Shown: piece after piece, positions 35,861 through 44,713 of the stretch
Position numbering within the stretch: the stretch's first letter is position 1
Layout: the number at the start of each line of letters is the position of its first letter
NCBI GenBank assembly: GCA_002840755.1
Contig: PHBZ01000040.1
Span: 1 to 51,323, forward strand
Source of the DNA: Chloroflexi bacterium HGW-Chloroflexi-10
Lineage (GTDB): Bacteria > Chloroflexota > Anaerolineae > Anaerolineales > Anaerolineaceae
DNA length: 51,323 nt
Reading direction: 5' to 3'
Made by a program: the position numbers and the translations under genes
Notes under the pieces: generated by a model
Databases searched by the model: none
Told to the model about the DNA's origin: nothing
Seen by the model: the letters and a program-made list of their open reading frames with translations, nothing else

Positions 35861-36670
35861 ATGTTAAACAAATCAGCTCAAGATCAAATTGCGACCGAAA
35901 TTGCGGAAGGCTTGGTGGTGACTACCCGTTTTGATGCCAGCGGAAAAGTGCTCTCTGCCGGCGCCGGAAAACAGGGCGACATAGCCGTTAAAGCCGGCGA
36001 ACCTGATCTATCCAGCTATATAGACCACACCTTACTGAAACAAAACGCCACCAGTGAACAAATTATGGAATTATGTGCAGAAGCCAGACAATACCACTTC
36101 GCTTCGGTATGCATCAATCCAACCCATGTTCGTCTCGGAGCCGAACTGCTGCGTAACAGCGGCGTCAAAGTATGTACCGTCATCGGTTTTCCGCTGGGTG
36201 CAAACACCACAGCCACCAAAGTTTTCGAAACGCTGGATGCGATTGCTAACGGCGCCACTGAAATTGATATGGTCATCAATATAGGCGCCCTTAAAAGCGG
36301 TGATTTTACACTGGTAGCGCATGATATCCGCGAGATTTGCCAGGCCACCCATGCTGGCGGCGCGCTGCTCAAAGTGATCATAGAAACCTGCCTGCTGACC
36401 GAGGAAGAGAAAGTAATTGCCTGCCTGTTGGCAAAAGAGGCTGGCGCTGACTATGTAAAAACCTCTACCGGTTTTTCCACCAATGGCGCCACCCCGGAAG
36501 ATGTAGCTTTAATGCGCCGCGTCGTTGGCCCGGAACTGGGTGTTAAAGCCGCTGGTGGTGTACGCAGCCGCGCCGACGCTCTTCAAATGATTGAAGCGGG
36601 CGCTACCCGCCTGGGCGCCAGTGCCGGAGTTAAAATCGTACAGGGTGAAACGGTTACCAGCGATTATTAA
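35861..36670 (+). CDS. deoC: Deoxyribose-phosphate aldolase
   Basis: A 269-residue class I aldolase that splits 2-deoxyribose 5-phosphate into glyceraldehyde 3-phosphate and acetaldehyde. The Schiff-base Lys is K200 in YVKTSTGFS. Other motifs are YIDHTLLK, VCINPTHV, VIGFPLGA and GVKAAGGVR. An N-terminal extension of about 48 residues is not part of the core barrel. The start follows GAGGT. Acetaldehyde made here could feed the aldehyde oxidoreductase at 14340, though the genes are far apart. Confidence 0.95.
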   Translation: MLNKSAQDQIATEIAEGLVVTTRFDASGKVLSAGAGKQGDIAVKAGEPDLSSYIDHTLLKQNATSEQIMELCAEARQYHFASVCINPTHVRLGAELLRNSGVKVCTVIGFPLGANTTATKVFETLDAIANGATEIDMVINIGALKSGDFTLVAHDIREICQATHAGGALLKVIIETCLLTEEEKVIACLLAKEAGADYVKTSTGFSTNGATPEDVALMRRVVGPELGVKAAGGVRSRADALQMIEAGATRLGASAGVKIVQGETVTSDY

Positions 36671-36729
36671 ATCTGGTAAAATCTAAAAGCTTGCAGGCGG
36701 AGCACTCAGCCAAAGCAATCAGCCAATCT

Positions 36730-36770
36730 ACAGCCTCAAAGGTGCACTCGCATACCGGGAGGCTGTTTTG
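36730..36770 (+). terminator. Probable terminator after deoC
   Basis: Stem ACAGCCTC (36730-36737) and GAGGCTGT (36759-36766), with a long loop that has an inner GGT/ACC pairing, followed by TTTG. Confidence 0.55.
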
Positions 36771-36803
36771 TTACATATTATTATTGAGAAGGGTGTTCTT
36801 GCT

Positions 36804-37700
36804 ATGCAATGGGTTCGTAAACAAAGCATCGATCCTGAAAAAAACAAACTTTACCGCCGGGCAATGATTTTCACGCTGGGCGGAAATATTATTCTGGCAT
36901 TGGCAAAAGCGCTGGCTGCGTATTTCTCCGGCTCAGTCGCCTTATTTGCCGACGCCGCCAATTCCATCTCGGATGTAGTTTATTCATTCATGATGGTCTG
37001 GGGATTACGCGTATCCCAGCAGCCGGCAGATATCTCGCATCCTCAGGGCCACAGCCGCTTCGAGCCTATCGTCGGACTGTTGGTAACCGCGTCCATGACC
37101 CTGGCCGGCTATCAGGCTGCCAAAGCGGCCATCTCCCGTATGCTGGCTGGTGGGTTGGCAATCGACCCTGGTTTACCCACCCTGATCCTGCTTGCCGGAG
37201 CCGTGATCAAACTGGGTATGTTTTACTTTATTCGCAATATTGGCAAAAAGCTGAACAGTCCCACTCTGAAAACCGCGGCAAAAGATAATCTTTCGGATGT
37301 GTCTACCTCAGGGGCTGCCTTCCTGGGTGTCTTCCTTTCCAGTTTTATCCACCCGCTTCTCGACCCTGTCGCCGGTATCCTCGTTTCAGGATGGATATTC
37401 AGGAACGCGTTTGAAGCCGGTAAAGAAAACCTCGCCTACCTCACCGGTGCGGGCGCTACCGATGAACAACGCGCTGAATTTGTTAATATCGCTAAAGCCG
37501 TTCCCGGGGTCAGTGCAGTTCACCATTTAATGACCGAATACGTTGGCCCGCAGTTGGTATTGGATATGCATATCAACGTGGACGGCAACCTGACTCTAAA
37601 CCAATCCCATGCAATTGCCGATCAGATCATCGATGCGTTGGAAGCCCTGCCGGATGTCGACCGTGCCTATATTCATGTGGAACCGGATGGCTGGGAATAA
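36804..37700 (+). CDS. Cation diffusion facilitator (metal efflux)
   Basis: A 298-residue CDF-family transporter that exports divalent metals such as Zn, Fe or Mn in exchange for protons. Six helices (about 20-215) are followed by a cytoplasmic ferredoxin-like domain ending in VDRAYIHVEPD. Metal-site motifs are FADAANSISDV in helix 2 and AAKDNLSDVST in helix 5. The first is NxxxD instead of the HxxxD of zinc transporters, so iron or manganese preference is possible. ATG 36804 has AAGGGTG upstream; the frame opens at 36768, inside the terminator. It overlaps the next gene by 14 bases. Confidence 0.88.
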   Translation: MQWVRKQSIDPEKNKLYRRAMIFTLGGNIILALAKALAAYFSGSVALFADAANSISDVVYSFMMVWGLRVSQQPADISHPQGHSRFEPIVGLLVTASMTLAGYQAAKAAISRMLAGGLAIDPGLPTLILLAGAVIKLGMFYFIRNIGKKLNSPTLKTAAKDNLSDVSTSGAAFLGVFLSSFIHPLLDPVAGILVSGWIFRNAFEAGKENLAYLTGAGATDEQRAEFVNIAKAVPGVSAVHHLMTEYVGPQLVLDMHINVDGNLTLNQSHAIADQIIDALEALPDVDRAYIHVEPDGWE

Positions 37701-38568
37701 GCGCAGGCAGTACTGGTTAAGGTTGGGGCGCTTCTTCCTGGCGGCGAGTATATTTACCTGGGTGCTTCTTATTTTTGGCAGCGCAAATTTTTACCTGAAC
37801 GAATTAACCAATCCGAATTGTCCAACCGCTCCTCCACCACCCCCAGGGTTCATCAATATTGATTTACCGCAGCCGGACGGCAGTATTTTAAGCGGTTGGT
37901 GGCACAATGAAAATAATGGATCCGTGATCATGTTAATCGGTGGTCACGGCTCAAACCGGTCAGCACTTGAACATGAAGCCAGTTTGCTATCCAATGCCGG
38001 TTACGGAGTCATCACCTCGGATACCCGCCACTGCAACGGCCAACCCCTCAGTTTTGGTTGGTTGGAAATGCAGGAAGCGGAAGCCATGCTTACCTATGCC
38101 CAAATCCATGCTCCTAATGCGAAAATTGGTGCTTTAGGATTCTCGGCAGGGGCTGTCAGCATCCTGCGCACAGCCGCCAATCACCCGCAGATCCGGGCAG
38201 TCGTAGCCGAGGGCAATTATGCCAACCTATATCATGAGATGACCAATAGCGCTGCATTCCCCATGAGTTACCGCTGGCAATTGGAACACGCAGTCGCGTT
38301 TCTATACACCCTGCGAACAGGTGTTTCCCCGCAGCAAATCGATATGCCCTCCCAATTAGAGAAAATCTCTCCCCGCCCCGTATTGCTCATCCATGGTGAT
38401 CGGGAAGCACTTAACAATGAAGCACATCAACAGCTTTCCAGTGCAGGTGAAAATGCCCGTTTATGGATTATTCCCAATTGTGGGCATGGTGGTTACTATC
38501 AAACCGCAGCACTGGATTACAATATGGAAATAATTTCTTTCTATAAAGAAAGTCTGAATAACCAATAA
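37687..38568 (+). CDS. Membrane-anchored alpha/beta hydrolase
   Basis: A 293-residue protein with an N-terminal signal anchor (FFLAASIFTWVLLIFGSA) and an alpha/beta hydrolase domain. The nucleophile Ser is in GFSAGA, the acid in IHGDRE, and the His in GHGGY, with an oxyanion segment GGHGSNRSA. Substrate unknown; the family includes esterases and peptidases. ATG 37687 lies within the end of the metal transporter gene and follows GGAACCGG, so the two genes are probably cotranscribed. Confidence 0.85.
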   Translation: MAGNKRRQYWLRLGRFFLAASIFTWVLLIFGSANFYLNELTNPNCPTAPPPPPGFINIDLPQPDGSILSGWWHNENNGSVIMLIGGHGSNRSALEHEASLLSNAGYGVITSDTRHCNGQPLSFGWLEMQEAEAMLTYAQIHAPNAKIGALGFSAGAVSILRTAANHPQIRAVVAEGNYANLYHEMTNSAAFPMSYRWQLEHAVAFLYTLRTGVSPQQIDMPSQLEKISPRPVLLIHGDREALNNEAHQQLSSAGENARLWIIPNCGHGGYYQTAALDYNMEIISFYKESLNNQ

Positions 38569-38619
38569 GCCGGTTCACCTACGGGAATACACTGTTGAAG
38601 CCGGTCTTTATAATCACCG

Positions 38620-38628
38620 TGCTATAAT
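38620..38628 (+). promoter_or_regulatory. Extended -10 promoter of the ParB-Usp gene
   Basis: TGCTATAAT is a TGn-extended perfect -10 (TATAAT at 38623-38628), about 59 bases before the start codon. Confidence 0.5.
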
Positions 38629-38686
38629 AAAAATCAAAATGATGGTGTGAAATGCTGGATCATATTAACCATTATTCAGGTTGATG

Positions 38687-40438
38687 ATGGATCAAAACAA
38701 CAGAAGCAAATTTCATAGCGCACTCCAGGATTTCTATTCAGCCCAGCGTCATGCGGCAGTTGAAGAAATCGTTTCCCGGTTAACCGGCGCCCCATCCCAA
38801 CTATTGCAATATGAAGACGTTCGTCGTCATTTTTATGCGCTTGAAGCAGCCGATAGCCAGTTGCAGGATATCCCTCTTGATTCAATTATTGGTTCTGTAA
38901 GCCGCCAAAATGATTTCAGCCGAAAACTGCTCCCTCTGAATGCAAACGATATGGAGCGCTGGGCAAAGGTAAAGACGATGGTGGAAGAACTCTCTGGTCT
39001 TCCGCCAATTGAAGTTTATCAGGTTGGAGAAGCCTACTTTATCATTGATGGGCATCACCGCGCATCGGTGGCGCGTGAATTGAAATCCACCCATATTCAA
39101 GCGTATGTCCGCAAAGTTTTCACCCGGGTTCCAATCACGCCGGAAGACAATTTTGAAGATTTAATTTTAAAATCAGAATATGCCGATTTTCTAACCAAAA
39201 CCTGTCTGGATGAATTACGGCCGGGTGCCGATTTGCATGGAACAATCCTGGGGGAGTATCAGTCCCTTCTCGAGCATATAAAAACCCACCAATACTTATT
39301 CGGTATAAATAAAAAAAGAGCAATATCTCTCGAAGAAGCAGTTGTGGATTGGTATGATCATGTCTATTTGCCGGTTATCAACATAATTCGAACACGCAAT
39401 CTTATGAGAAAATTCTCGGACCGCACAGAAACTGACCTGTATTACTGGATTATGGATTATCGTAATCGCAAAGAACAGGAACTGGGTTGGAAACTCACAC
39501 CCCGCGATGCAGTCGAGAATCTAACCTTTAACTATGCCCGCAATATTAAGAATCGCATTATCCGTTTCACAAAAAAAATGAGTAACTTGCTGATTCCTGA
39601 ACCTTTGGAACCAGGCGCCCCACCAGGATTTTGGCGAAAAAATCGCAGATCAGATGAAGAAAACAGAATCGGGTTGTTCGATACAATTCTGGTGGCCCTT
39701 CCGGAAAATGAAACAACCGGCAATATTCTGGATGCAGCCTTGTTTATTGCCAAAAATGAACATTCTGTTGTCAATGGTCTGACCATTGTTCCCAACGACG
39801 TTCAAAAAAATTCACCTCAGGTGGAACAAATCCGCCGTATTTTTGCAGAAAAATGCCAATCAGCGGGTATTGAAGGTTCAATGGCTGTCGAAACCGGCCA
39901 GGTAACCCGCGTAATGTTTGACCGCAGCTTTTGGGTGGATCTGATCATTTTGCCGCTTTCATTTCCGCCCCCTTTTAAACTGTTAAAACGGCTTGGCTCC
40001 GGAATTCGTACCCTCATCCGCCGCAGTGCCTGCCCATTGTTATTTGTCCCGCTGAATGCGCCAACAGCCATTCACAACGTGTTGCTGGCTTATGGTGGCG
40101 GCCGGTTGGCTGACGAAGCTTTGTATATGGCAGCCTATCTGTGTATCCGCTTCACCATGGAATTGACGGTTATCACGATAGGGGAGACCGTGGAAGCATC
40201 CGGGAATCTGCATCATCGCGCTCGCGCCTATCTTGAACAATTAAACATAAAGATCGTTAACTACATTGAAGAACAGGGGGAACCTGCCCGGGCTATTCTT
40301 AACACCTGTCAATCCTGTGGTTGTGATGTGATCTTAATGGGCGGTTATGAAGGCGGTTTGTTTAAAGAATTGTTCAGTGACAATACATTGGACAGGGTTT
40401 TAAACGAAACAAATCGGATGGTGATGATCTGCCGCTAG
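38687..40438 (+). CDS. ParB-like domain fused to tandem universal-stress domains
   Basis: A 583-residue soluble protein. Residues 60-150 form a ParB/sulfiredoxin-like fold with VYQVGEAYFIIDGHHRASVA; D121-R125 is the DGHHR motif. A helical middle region (about 150-330) of unknown role follows. Two UspA-type domains occupy the C-terminus (about 330-450 and 455-583), the first starting LFDTILVALPENE and the second NVLLAYGGGRLADEAL. The nucleotide-binding glycine motif of the second is incomplete (MGGYEGG then no late Gly). Start candidates are TTG 38681, ATG 38684 and ATG 38687; the last has the best spacing to CAGG. Role unknown; nucleotide-responsive control is a guess. Confidence 0.8.
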   Translation: MDQNNRSKFHSALQDFYSAQRHAAVEEIVSRLTGAPSQLLQYEDVRRHFYALEAADSQLQDIPLDSIIGSVSRQNDFSRKLLPLNANDMERWAKVKTMVEELSGLPPIEVYQVGEAYFIIDGHHRASVARELKSTHIQAYVRKVFTRVPITPEDNFEDLILKSEYADFLTKTCLDELRPGADLHGTILGEYQSLLEHIKTHQYLFGINKKRAISLEEAVVDWYDHVYLPVINIIRTRNLMRKFSDRTETDLYYWIMDYRNRKEQELGWKLTPRDAVENLTFNYARNIKNRIIRFTKKMSNLLIPEPLEPGAPPGFWRKNRRSDEENRIGLFDTILVALPENETTGNILDAALFIAKNEHSVVNGLTIVPNDVQKNSPQVEQIRRIFAEKCQSAGIEGSMAVETGQVTRVMFDRSFWVDLIILPLSFPPPFKLLKRLGSGIRTLIRRSACPLLFVPLNAPTAIHNVLLAYGGGRLADEALYMAAYLCIRFTMELTVITIGETVEASGNLHHRARAYLEQLNIKIVNYIEEQGEPARAILNTCQSCGCDVILMGGYEGGLFKELFSDNTLDRVLNETNRMVMICR

Positions 40439-40556
40439 CCGGCTAAACGTCCCATAAAACAGACCGGTTTCCTCCAACCGCTAAGATCCGAAAACTCAGG
40501 TCCATTGCGTTAATGCAATATTGCCTGCAAAAACCCACAGTCTTTTGCGATGTTTC

Positions 40557-40949
40557 TCAGCGAACCCGAATCACTTTCGTTGGGGTCAATCGAATGATGA
40601 GGCGTTCTTCATGCGCCATTCGTGTCAGAAATTGTTCCAGCGCTTCCCCACTGATGTACCTGGTTATAACTTTATTTCTCAGTGCTTTGGTGGGATCTTC
40701 ATCAATTTTGAAATCACCCTGAATCAAATAACCTTCCGGGTCGCCCATATTTCCGCCAATCGTGACGGCCCCTTTCGAATTTACAAGGACATGCTTTACC
40801 CTGGTGCGGCTTTTAGCAGTACTAAAAATCAGGTCGTCGCCATCCACCGCAAACCACACCGGAACGGTATGTGGGTATCCCCGGAGATCAATGCTTGAGA
40901 GATAAGCGACCCGTGGTGTTTCAAGAAATGTGCGGATAGGTTCAATCAT
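40557..40949 (-). CDS. PPOX-class FMN/F420-dependent protein
   Basis: A 130-residue pyridoxamine-phosphate-oxidase-like split-barrel protein: PRVAYLSSIDLRGYPHTVPVW, DDLIFSTAKSRTRVKHVL and YLIQGDFKI. Members bind FMN or F420 and reduce or oxidise small molecules. ATG 40949 follows AAGGAAAG; the longer frame from 41030 adds residues unlike the family. A stand-alone gene with no informative neighbour. Confidence 0.85.
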   Translation of the reverse strand: MIEPIRTFLETPRVAYLSSIDLRGYPHTVPVWFAVDGDDLIFSTAKSRTRVKHVLVNSKGAVTIGGNMGDPEGYLIQGDFKIDEDPTKALRNKVITRYISGEALEQFLTRMAHEERLIIRLTPTKVIRVR

Positions 40950-41176
40950 GATAGCTTTCCTTTTCAAATAATGGTTGAATTTGTTACGTGTCGCCAGCAC
41001 ACAGGTTAGACTTTTTAGCCAGCCACACATTATTATGAATACCTTTAATCAGATAATAAATGGTCAGTACAACTTTGCCGGTTACTTTTATCGCTTGTGT
41101 CTAACCAATCTATGGCTGTTAATGGCTGGTGATTCTTAATTGTGTGGTTATCTTCAAGATGATCCAAATGAATAGT

Positions 41177-41641
41177 CTATGTCGAATGCGCTTTAATTGA
41201 ATCGTAGATTTTTCTGATCAACTCCCGGTCACGTTGCGCGTCAAAAAAAGTCGCCGGATCATAAGCAGTGGGATGAGACCACGGCATCCCTTTACGCAAA
41301 TCTTCAGGCTCATCCGGATAACGCGGGACGATATGTGCGTGCAGCATCGGGTCTGAGTTCCCGGCGATCACATAATTAACCCGATACGCTCCGGTCACCT
41401 CCAACAAGGCATCGCCGACCAGAATCATATCCGTCAGAAATTGCGCCCGGCCTGCCGCATCCAGCGCGTTGATCGAAGGCACCGTCGGGTCAGATTGCAA
41501 AATACAATACCCGCTCAAAAACTGCATAGTACACATAAATACCCAGCCTGATGCCAGCTTACACACCAACGCCGGGTCTTCCCCATTCCGCGCAGCCACT
41601 ATCTTTGGATGTTCACTTTCAACATTCATCGCTTCCCTCAT
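41177..41641 (-). CDS. HIT-family nucleotide hydrolase
   Basis: A 154-residue protein with the histidine-triad-like motif MLHAHIVPRY: the first two His of HxHxH are present and the third position is not His. The preceding NYVIAGNSDP is typical of HIT proteins that hydrolyse dinucleoside polyphosphates or nucleoside phosphoramidates. Start may be ATG 41641 or ATG 41629; the latter has AGGGAAG upstream. Confidence 0.8.
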   Translation of the reverse strand: MREAMNVESEHPKIVAARNGEDPALVCKLASGWVFMCTMQFLSGYCILQSDPTVPSINALDAAGRAQFLTDMILVGDALLEVTGAYRVNYVIAGNSDPMLHAHIVPRYPDEPEDLRKGMPWSHPTAYDPATFFDAQRDRELIRKIYDSIKAHST

Positions 41642-41999
41642 TCAAAGATTTCTTTTATTGTACACCAGCCGCTCTTCCCCATTTCCTAATTCCAATCTGC
41701 CTTCCTCATTACTCAGCACTCATTACTGCTCTTCCCAAATTCCTGCTTCCCATTTCCTGATTCCAATCTGCCTTCCTCATTACTCAGCACTCATTACTGC
41801 TCTTCCCAAATTCCTGCTTCCCATTTCCAGATTCCAATCCGCCTTCCTCATTACTCAGCACTCATTACTGCTCTTCCCCAATTTCCATTTCCCATTTCCA
41901 GATTCCGTCCCATCCTCATTACCCACTTCCACTCTCCCCTCCGCCCCCTGCTTTATGATAAACTAACACCATTCCCATTTCTACCAAAGGAAGATTCCC
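41642..41999. repeat. Pyrimidine-rich 71-bp tandem repeat
   Basis: Between the HIT and AlaX genes lie about three copies of a 71-base unit. The phrase TCCAATCTGCCTTCCTCATT recurs at 41691 and 41762, and near-identically at 41833. The copies run from about 41675 to 41910 and then decay into shorter related pieces up to about 41940. The plus strand is almost pure C and T apart from a constant ACTCAGCACTCATTACT segment. AlaX's ribosome-binding site (AAAGGAAG) ends the gap. No gene is present. Confidence 0.85.
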
Positions 42000-42722
42000 A
42001 TGACTGAATTACTTTACCAAACCGATAGCTACCTGAAAGAATTTGATGCCGTCATCACTAATCTTGACCCGGAAAACCACGCCATCACCCTGGATCGCAG
42101 CGCATTCTACCCTGGCGGCGGCGGTCAGCCCAACGACACCGGTACTCTGTTAGTGGAAGGGCAGATGATATCCATTGAGAAAATCAAAAAAATCGGTGAG
42201 GATGTCTGGCTTTTCTTCCCCCCTGAAACCCCCTTGCCTACCAGCGGCGCTTCCGTTCACGGAGTGGTGAACTGGGAACGCCGCTATCAATTGATGCGCA
42301 CCCACTCTGCCATGCACGTACTCTGCGGAGTCGTTTTTCGCGATTACGACGCGTTGGTCACCGGCGGCAACATGGATCCGCTGGAAGGGCGCATGGATTT
42401 TGAATTTGAATCGCTCAGCAAAGACCTGGTGCAAATCATCGAAGACGCCGTAAATGCTGAAATCCAAAAAGGCGGCGAAGTGCGCGTACGTATTCTGCCG
42501 CGCGAAGAGGCTTTCCGGATCCCCGACCTGATCCGCACCAAAATTAACCTGCTGCCACCCGGAATCAGCCATATTCGGACCGTTGAAATTGTCGGGCTGG
42601 ATCTGCAAGCCGATGGTGGAACCCATGTTCGCGATATCAAAGAAATTGGCACTGCCCGTGTTGTGGATTACAAGAGCAAGGGCAAAACCAACAAACGAAT
42701 TTATTTAACATTGGAAGCTTAG
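42000..42722 (+). CDS. alaX: Alanyl-tRNA editing protein AlaX
   Basis: A 240-residue free-standing editing enzyme that removes wrongly attached Ser or Gly from tRNA-Ala. The N-terminal domain has YPGGGGQPNDTG, and the editing core has the zinc motif RTHSAMH (HxxxH). The second zinc motif reads ADGGTHV, where Cys is more usual in place of Asp (CxxxH). Length fits the medium class AlaX-M. It lies 13 bases before proS and is probably cotranscribed, a translation-fidelity pair. Confidence 0.92.
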   Translation: MTELLYQTDSYLKEFDAVITNLDPENHAITLDRSAFYPGGGGQPNDTGTLLVEGQMISIEKIKKIGEDVWLFFPPETPLPTSGASVHGVVNWERRYQLMRTHSAMHVLCGVVFRDYDALVTGGNMDPLEGRMDFEFESLSKDLVQIIEDAVNAEIQKGGEVRVRILPREEAFRIPDLIRTKINLLPPGISHIRTVEIVGLDLQADGGTHVRDIKEIGTARVVDYKSKGKTNKRIYLTLEA

Positions 42723-42735
42723 GAGAACACGCCTC

Positions 42736-44505
42736 ATGCGTATGTCCCAACTTTTTAACCAGACCCTGCGTGAAGCACCCGCCGATGCGCAAACCCCCGG
42801 TGTGCAGTTCCTCATTCGCGCCGGGTTTATCCGTCAGATGGCTGCCGGCATCTACACCATCATGCCGCTCGCCAAACGTACTGTCACCAAAATCGAAAAC
42901 ATCTTGCGCCAGGAAATGAATCGTATTGGCGGCCAGGAATTGAGTATGCCGGTTACCCTGCCAGCCGATATCTGGAAAGAAACCGGGCGCTGGTACCAGA
43001 TCGGCGCTGAAATGGCGCGCTTCAAAGATCGCAACCAGCGCGACATGGTGCTGGCCATGACCCACGAAGAAGCCGTAGGAGACCTGGTGCGCCGGGATAT
43101 CCGCTCATACAAACAACTCCCGCGCCTGATCTACCACATCCAGACCAAATTCCGCGACGATCCCCGCCCGCGTGCCGGGTTGATCCGCGTTCGCGAATTC
43201 ACCATGAAGGATAGCTACAGCCTGGATACCAATTGGGAAGGGCTGGAAAAGCAGTACCGCGCCCACTACCAGGCCTATTTCAACATCTTTCGCCGCTGCG
43301 GGTTGGAGGTCATCGCCGTTAAATCCGATACCGGCATGATGGGTGGCAAACTCGCCCATGAATTCATGTTCCTCAACCCCATTGGTGAAGACACACTCAT
43401 GCTCTGCCCGGCTTGCGGTTTTTCGGCCAACCGCCAGGTTTCCATCTTCGGCAAACCCGTACCTGTTGCCGAAGCGCCTTTGTCCATCGAGAAAGTTGCC
43501 ACCCCGGCCACCAAAACGATTGAAGACCTTTCCAAACTGCTCAATATTCCCCAGTCCAAAACCGCCAAAGCCGTCTTCATGACCGCCACGCTGCAAAACG
43601 AGGAAAAGGAATACGATCAGGTGATCATGGCCATCGTGCGCGGTGACATGGAACTCAACGAAACCAAGTTGACTAACGCTATCCACGCCAAGGAATTGCG
43701 CCCCGCTACCGAAGAAGAAATCCTCTCCATCGGTGCGGTGCCCGGTTACGCTTCTCCGGTAGGCCTGACCAAAGGATTGGTCGTCGTCGATGATCTTATT
43801 CCCCAATCCCCCAACCTGGTTGCCGGCGCCAATGAGACTGGTTTTCACCTGCTCAACGTGAATTACGGCCGCGATTACACCCCCAGTGTAGTCTGCGACC
43901 TGACCGCCGCCCGCGAGGGGGATGCCTGCCCGGATTGTGGTCAACCGCTTAGCGCTGAACGCGGTGTGGAAGTCGGCAATATCTTCCAGCTTGGCACGCG
44001 CTACTCGGATTCACTCGGCTGCACCTTCCAGGACGAAAATGGCGAGCTAAAACCGGTCATCATGGGTTCTTATGGAATCGGTGTCGGGCGTTTGCTCGGC
44101 TGCGTTGCCGAACAGCACAATGATCAATACGGCCTCATCTGGCCGCTCAGCATCGCGCCCTACCAGGTACATCTGGTTGTGTTACCCTCCAAAACCTCGG
44201 ATGAACCCGAACGTGTCGCCGAACAGCTCTACCAGGATCTGCAGCGCGCGCGCATTGAAGTGCTCTTCGATGACCGCCGTGAAAGCCCCGGCGTCAAATT
44301 TAATGATGCCGACCTCCTGGGTTTACCATTACGCATCACCGTCGCCGAAAAAGCGCTCAATCAGGGTGCAGTGGAATTCAAACTGCGCCACGAAAAAGAT
44401 CGCTCCAACGTACCCCTCGAGGATGCCGTCACCAAAACAATGGAAGCCCTGCTGCTTTTAGACCGCGATCTGGCCCAAAAAATCGTCGAAGAACCATACA
44501 AATAA
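42736..44505 (+). CDS. proS: Prolyl-tRNA synthetase
   Basis: A 589-residue class II synthetase of the bacterial type. Motif 1 includes AAGIYTIMPLAKR, motif 2 PRPRAGLIRVREFTMKDSYS, and motif 3 MGSYGIGVGRLL. An INS/YbaK-type editing domain (about 230-390) is inserted between motifs 2 and 3 and hydrolyses Ala-tRNA-Pro. The C-terminal anticodon-binding domain contains PYQVHLVVLPSK. A zinc-finger-like CPAC ... CPDC pair brackets the insert. The gene is visibly richer in G and C than the PadR locus downstream. Start follows TAGGAGAA. Confidence 0.96.
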   Translation: MRMSQLFNQTLREAPADAQTPGVQFLIRAGFIRQMAAGIYTIMPLAKRTVTKIENILRQEMNRIGGQELSMPVTLPADIWKETGRWYQIGAEMARFKDRNQRDMVLAMTHEEAVGDLVRRDIRSYKQLPRLIYHIQTKFRDDPRPRAGLIRVREFTMKDSYSLDTNWEGLEKQYRAHYQAYFNIFRRCGLEVIAVKSDTGMMGGKLAHEFMFLNPIGEDTLMLCPACGFSANRQVSIFGKPVPVAEAPLSIEKVATPATKTIEDLSKLLNIPQSKTAKAVFMTATLQNEEKEYDQVIMAIVRGDMELNETKLTNAIHAKELRPATEEEILSIGAVPGYASPVGLTKGLVVVDDLIPQSPNLVAGANETGFHLLNVNYGRDYTPSVVCDLTAAREGDACPDCGQPLSAERGVEVGNIFQLGTRYSDSLGCTFQDENGELKPVIMGSYGIGVGRLLGCVAEQHNDQYGLIWPLSIAPYQVHLVVLPSKTSDEPERVAEQLYQDLQRARIEVLFDDRRESPGVKFNDADLLGLPLRITVAEKALNQGAVEFKLRHEKDRSNVPLEDAVTKTMEALLLLDRDLAQKIVEEPYK

Positions 44506-44579
44506 TCAAGAACGCCGGGTGGCAAAGGGTACATCTTCCCAAAATTTGACCAGGTCCTTTATCAGGTTATTTTGATCAT

Positions 44580-44613
44580 CCGTGGCTGTCTCTAATTGTA
44601 GAGGCAGCCACGG
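44580..44613. repeat. 34-base inverted repeat after proS
   Basis: CCGTGGCTG pairs with CAGCCACGG, and inside these CTCT pairs with AGAG around a six-base loop. No T run follows on either strand, so it is not a standard intrinsic terminator. Confidence 0.6.
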
Positions 44614-44669
44614 TCATTGATGGAGCCCTGCGGTATTCCCCGGTTTTTTCGGATTTCTTAAATTTATAT

Positions 44670-44707
44670 ATGTAACTATTGACATGTATAAATTGATATA
44701 CTATACT
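44670..44707 (+). promoter_or_regulatory. padR promoter with PadR operator
   Basis: TTGACA (44679-44684) and TATACT (44702-44707) are spaced by 17 bases. ATGT-N8-ACAT, the known PadR operator form, spans 44670-44685 and covers the -35. The -10 ends seven bases before the preferred ATG at 44714, so the transcript is probably leaderless and autorepressed. Confidence 0.8.
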
Positions 44708-44713
44708 CATACT

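Noticed and set aside
41675..41940. Possible CRISPR array
   Set aside because: The 71-base units follow one another directly with no unique spacers, and no cas genes are present.
43105..43944. Long minus-strand frame of 279 residues inside proS
   Set aside because: It is a shadow of a GC-rich gene; its Gly- and Gln-rich composition matches no protein, and proS motifs are complete on the other strand.
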